Origin: CAZPKH01 sp964587165
GTDB taxonomy: Bacteria; Bacteroidota; Bacteroidia; Bacteroidales; Muribaculaceae
Length of the DNA: 64,000 nucleotides
Assembly: GCA_964587165.1 (NCBI GenBank)
Contig: CAZPKH010000001.1
Location: 87,902-151,901, forward strand
Reading direction: 5' to 3'
In this document: piece after piece, positions 62,290 to 64,000 of the stretch
Position numbering within the stretch: the stretch's first letter is position 1
How the letters are laid out: every line of letters begins with the position of its first letter
Program-made: the position numbers and the translations under genes
Notes under the pieces: model-generated
What the model saw: only the letters and a program-made list of their open reading frames with translations
Databases searched by the model: none
Told to the model about the DNA's origin: nothing

Positions 62290-64000
62290 ATGAAGGTTTA
62301 CCAAACAAAAGAAATCAAAAACATAGCTTTGCTTGGCAGCAAAGGCTCGGGTAAAACCACACTCACGGAGGCAATGCTCTTTGAGTGTGGAGTTATAAAA
62401 CGCCGCGGCACTATCGATGCAGGTAATACCGTGAGCGACTATTTCCCGGTAGAAAAAGAGTACGGCTACTCGGTCTTCTCCACAATATTCAACGCTGAGT
62501 TCCTGGGCAAGAAGCTCAACTTCATAGATTGCCCCGGTGCCGACGACTTTGTCGGATCAGCCATCACTGCTCTCAATGTCACCGACATAGGTGTGATACT
62601 GATCAACGGCCAGTATGGCGTTGAGGTCGGCACTCAGAATATCTTCCGCCAGACCGCCGCCCTTCACAAACCGGTGATCTTTGCCGTCAACAAGCTTGAT
62701 GGCGACAACGTAGATTACGAGAATGTAATCGAGCAGATGCGCGAGATCTTCGGCCCGAAAGTTATACCTATCCAGTACCCCCTAAACACAGGCGCCGGCT
62801 TCAACGCGATGATCGACGTGCTGCTGATGAAGAAATATTCATGGGGTCCCGACGGCGGCAAGCCCACCATCGAAGATATTCCCGCCGAGGAGATGGAGCG
62901 CGCGCAGGAGATGCATGCCGCCCTTATCGAGGCTGCCGCTGAAAACGACGAGACACTCATGGAGAAATTCTTCGACCAGGGTCATCTCACCGAGGACGAG
63001 ATGCGCGAAGGTATCCGTAAAGGCCTCATCGACCGCTCAATCCTGCCCGTATGCTGCATGAGCGCAGGCAAGGATATGGGTGTGCGCCGTATCATGGAGT
63101 TCCTGGGCAATGTTGTGCCTTTCGTCGACGAAATGCCCGCCCCGGTCAATGCAGCCGGTCAGGAGGTGAAACCCGACTCAAACGGCCCGTTGTCGCTCTT
63201 CGTATTCAAGACCACCATCGAGCCTCATATCGGCGAGGTGAGCTACTTCAAAGTGATGTCCGGCACCCTTAAGGCCGGCGCCGACCTCGACAATGTGACA
63301 CGCGGCACAAAAGAACGTTTCGCTCAGATATACTGCGTGAGCGGCCAGATCAAGACCCCCATCGACGAGATAAAAGCCGGCGACCTCGGTGCCGCTGTCA
63401 AGCTCAAGGATGTACGCACCGGCGACACCCTCGATGAGAAAGGTTGCGACTACGTATTCGACTTCATCAAATATCCCGCTCCGAAATATCAGCGTGCCGT
63501 GCGCCCGGTGACAGAGAGCGATGCCGAGAAACTCAACCAGATCCTCACCCGCATGCATCAGGAGGATCCCACATGGATCGTCGAGCAGTCGAAAGAGCTT
63601 AAGCAGACTATCCTCAAAGGACAAGGCGAGTTCCACCTCCGCACACTCAAATGGCGTGTAGAAAACAACGACAAGCTCCCCATCGTATTCGAAGAGCCCA
63701 AGATCCCGTATCGCGAGACCATCACAAAGGCTGCCCGCGCTGACTATCGCCACAAGAAGCAGTCAGGCGGCTCAGGCCAGTTCGGCGAGGTACATCTGAT
63801 CGTAGAGCCTTATACCGAAGGTATGCCCGCACCCGACACCTATCGCTTCGGCAACCAGGAGTTCAAGATGAACGTGCGCGACACTCAGGAAATACCTCTG
63901 CAGTGGGGTGGTAAACTGGTGGTATGCAACTGTATAGTCGGTGGTGCCATCGATGCCCGCTTCATCCCCGCTATCGTCAAAGGTCTGATGGACCGCATGG
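62290..64000 (+). CDS. EF-G2-like translation factor (3' end outside window)
   Basis: 570 codons are visible from the ATG at 62290. Overall plan is that of elongation factor G. G1 is GSKGSGKT (16-23) and G4 is NKLD, but the G3 motif reads DCPGADDF (80-87) in place of DTPGHVDF, so the catalytic His is Ala, and the switch I RGIT is YGYS. In domain IV, from the conserved QSGGSGQFG (about residue 495) to IPAIVKG, the sequence is about 26 residues longer than E. coli EF-G. Both traits match what I recall of Bacteroides thetaiotaomicron EF-G2, described as lacking GTPase activity. The C-terminus is not seen. Confidence 0.85.
   Translation, partial: MKVYQTKEIKNIALLGSKGSGKTTLTEAMLFECGVIKRRGTIDAGNTVSDYFPVEKEYGYSVFSTIFNAEFLGKKLNFIDCPGADDFVGSAITALNVTDIGVILINGQYGVEVGTQNIFRQTAALHKPVIFAVNKLDGDNVDYENVIEQMREIFGPKVIPIQYPLNTGAGFNAMIDVLLMKKYSWGPDGGKPTIEDIPAEEMERAQEMHAALIEAAAENDETLMEKFFDQGHLTEDEMREGIRKGLIDRSILPVCCMSAGKDMGVRRIMEFLGNVVPFVDEMPAPVNAAGQEVKPDSNGPLSLFVFKTTIEPHIGEVSYFKVMSGTLKAGADLDNVTRGTKERFAQIYCVSGQIKTPIDEIKAGDLGAAVKLKDVRTGDTLDEKGCDYVFDFIKYPAPKYQRAVRPVTESDAEKLNQILTRMHQEDPTWIVEQSKELKQTILKGQGEFHLRTLKWRVENNDKLPIVFEEPKIPYRETITKAARADYRHKKQSGGSGQFGEVHLIVEPYTEGMPAPDTYRFGNQEFKMNVRDTQEIPLQWGGKLVVCNCIVGGAIDARFIPAIVKGLMDRM

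Overview
The window looks like chromosomal DNA from a gut-type Bacteroidales bacterium, most likely in or near the family Muribaculaceae. Three things point there: lineage proteins (DUF3098, DUF4296, DUF4827, a tricorn-like S41 protease, a long NusB, an EF-G2-type factor); promoters of the Bacteroidetes type (TTG, about 20 bases, then TAnnTTTG); and an absence of purine-rich ribosome binding sites. The family assignment is inference. The window is dense core genome. I see no CRISPR array, prophage, plasmid gene or recognisable insertion sequence. One 100-base run of N sits at 38287-38386.

Layout. 1-5431 (minus): a metal-type RND efflux operon (His-rich adaptor, pump, TolC-like channel cut by the window edge). 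5553-8102 (minus): clpC. 8454-12446 (plus): gyrA and a secreted TPR protein. 12586-12656 (minus): tRNA-Cys. 12807-17776 (plus): NDH-2, then DUF3098-uppP-truB-queA-IMPACT family. 17764-21272 (minus): nusB-yajC-ybbR-coaE. 21336-21896 (minus): a GrpB-family gene. 22057-22133 (plus): tRNA-His. 22286-28878 (plus): tricorn-like protease, exonuclease, small lipoprotein, bcp, HAD hydrolase, aroB. 28879-35802 (minus): hydrolase, membrane Mur ligase, Ddl-type ligase, glnS, TPR protein. 35873-39973 (minus): nrnA-like DHH, DUF4827 lipoprotein, glmM, NlpC/P60. 40102-46063 (minus): ileS, DksA-like, lspA, DUF4296 lipoprotein, a 97-residue unknown. 46222-53955 (plus): holB-like, addB-like, hemW, AmgK-RapZ fusion, murU. 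53948-55644 (minus): pyrK-pyrD. 55718-56320 (minus): XRE regulator, followed by about 780 bases without a gene. 57104-62040 (minus): lon-mutS2. 62290-64000 (plus): an EF-G2-like gene cut by the window edge.

How the genes work together. Envelope functions dominate: lipid carrier recycling (uppP), amino-sugar supply (glmM), peptidoglycan precursor ligases (Ddl-type and Mur-type), a peptidoglycan peptidase (NlpC/P60), lipoprotein maturation (lspA) and the AmgK/MurU route that returns wall amino sugars to UDP-MurNAc. Proteostasis (clpC, lon, tricorn) and translation or tRNA functions (glnS, ileS, truB, queA, EF-G2, two tRNAs) make up much of the rest.

Most interesting points: (i) a three-gene module of alpha/beta hydrolase, membrane-embedded MurF-like ligase and Ddl-type ATP-grasp with an atypical loop; (ii) an amino-sugar kinase fused to the amino-sugar-sensing C-terminal domain of RapZ, next to murU; (iii) a NusB carrying a tandemly duplicated internal module of about 170 residues; (iv) an EF-G paralogue without the catalytic His; (v) a gene-free region rich in TTTGCAA motifs beside an XRE regulator; (vi) a 63-base near-perfect palindrome. 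The gap at 38.3 kb is flanked by identical 55-base ends and is most likely an assembly artefact.
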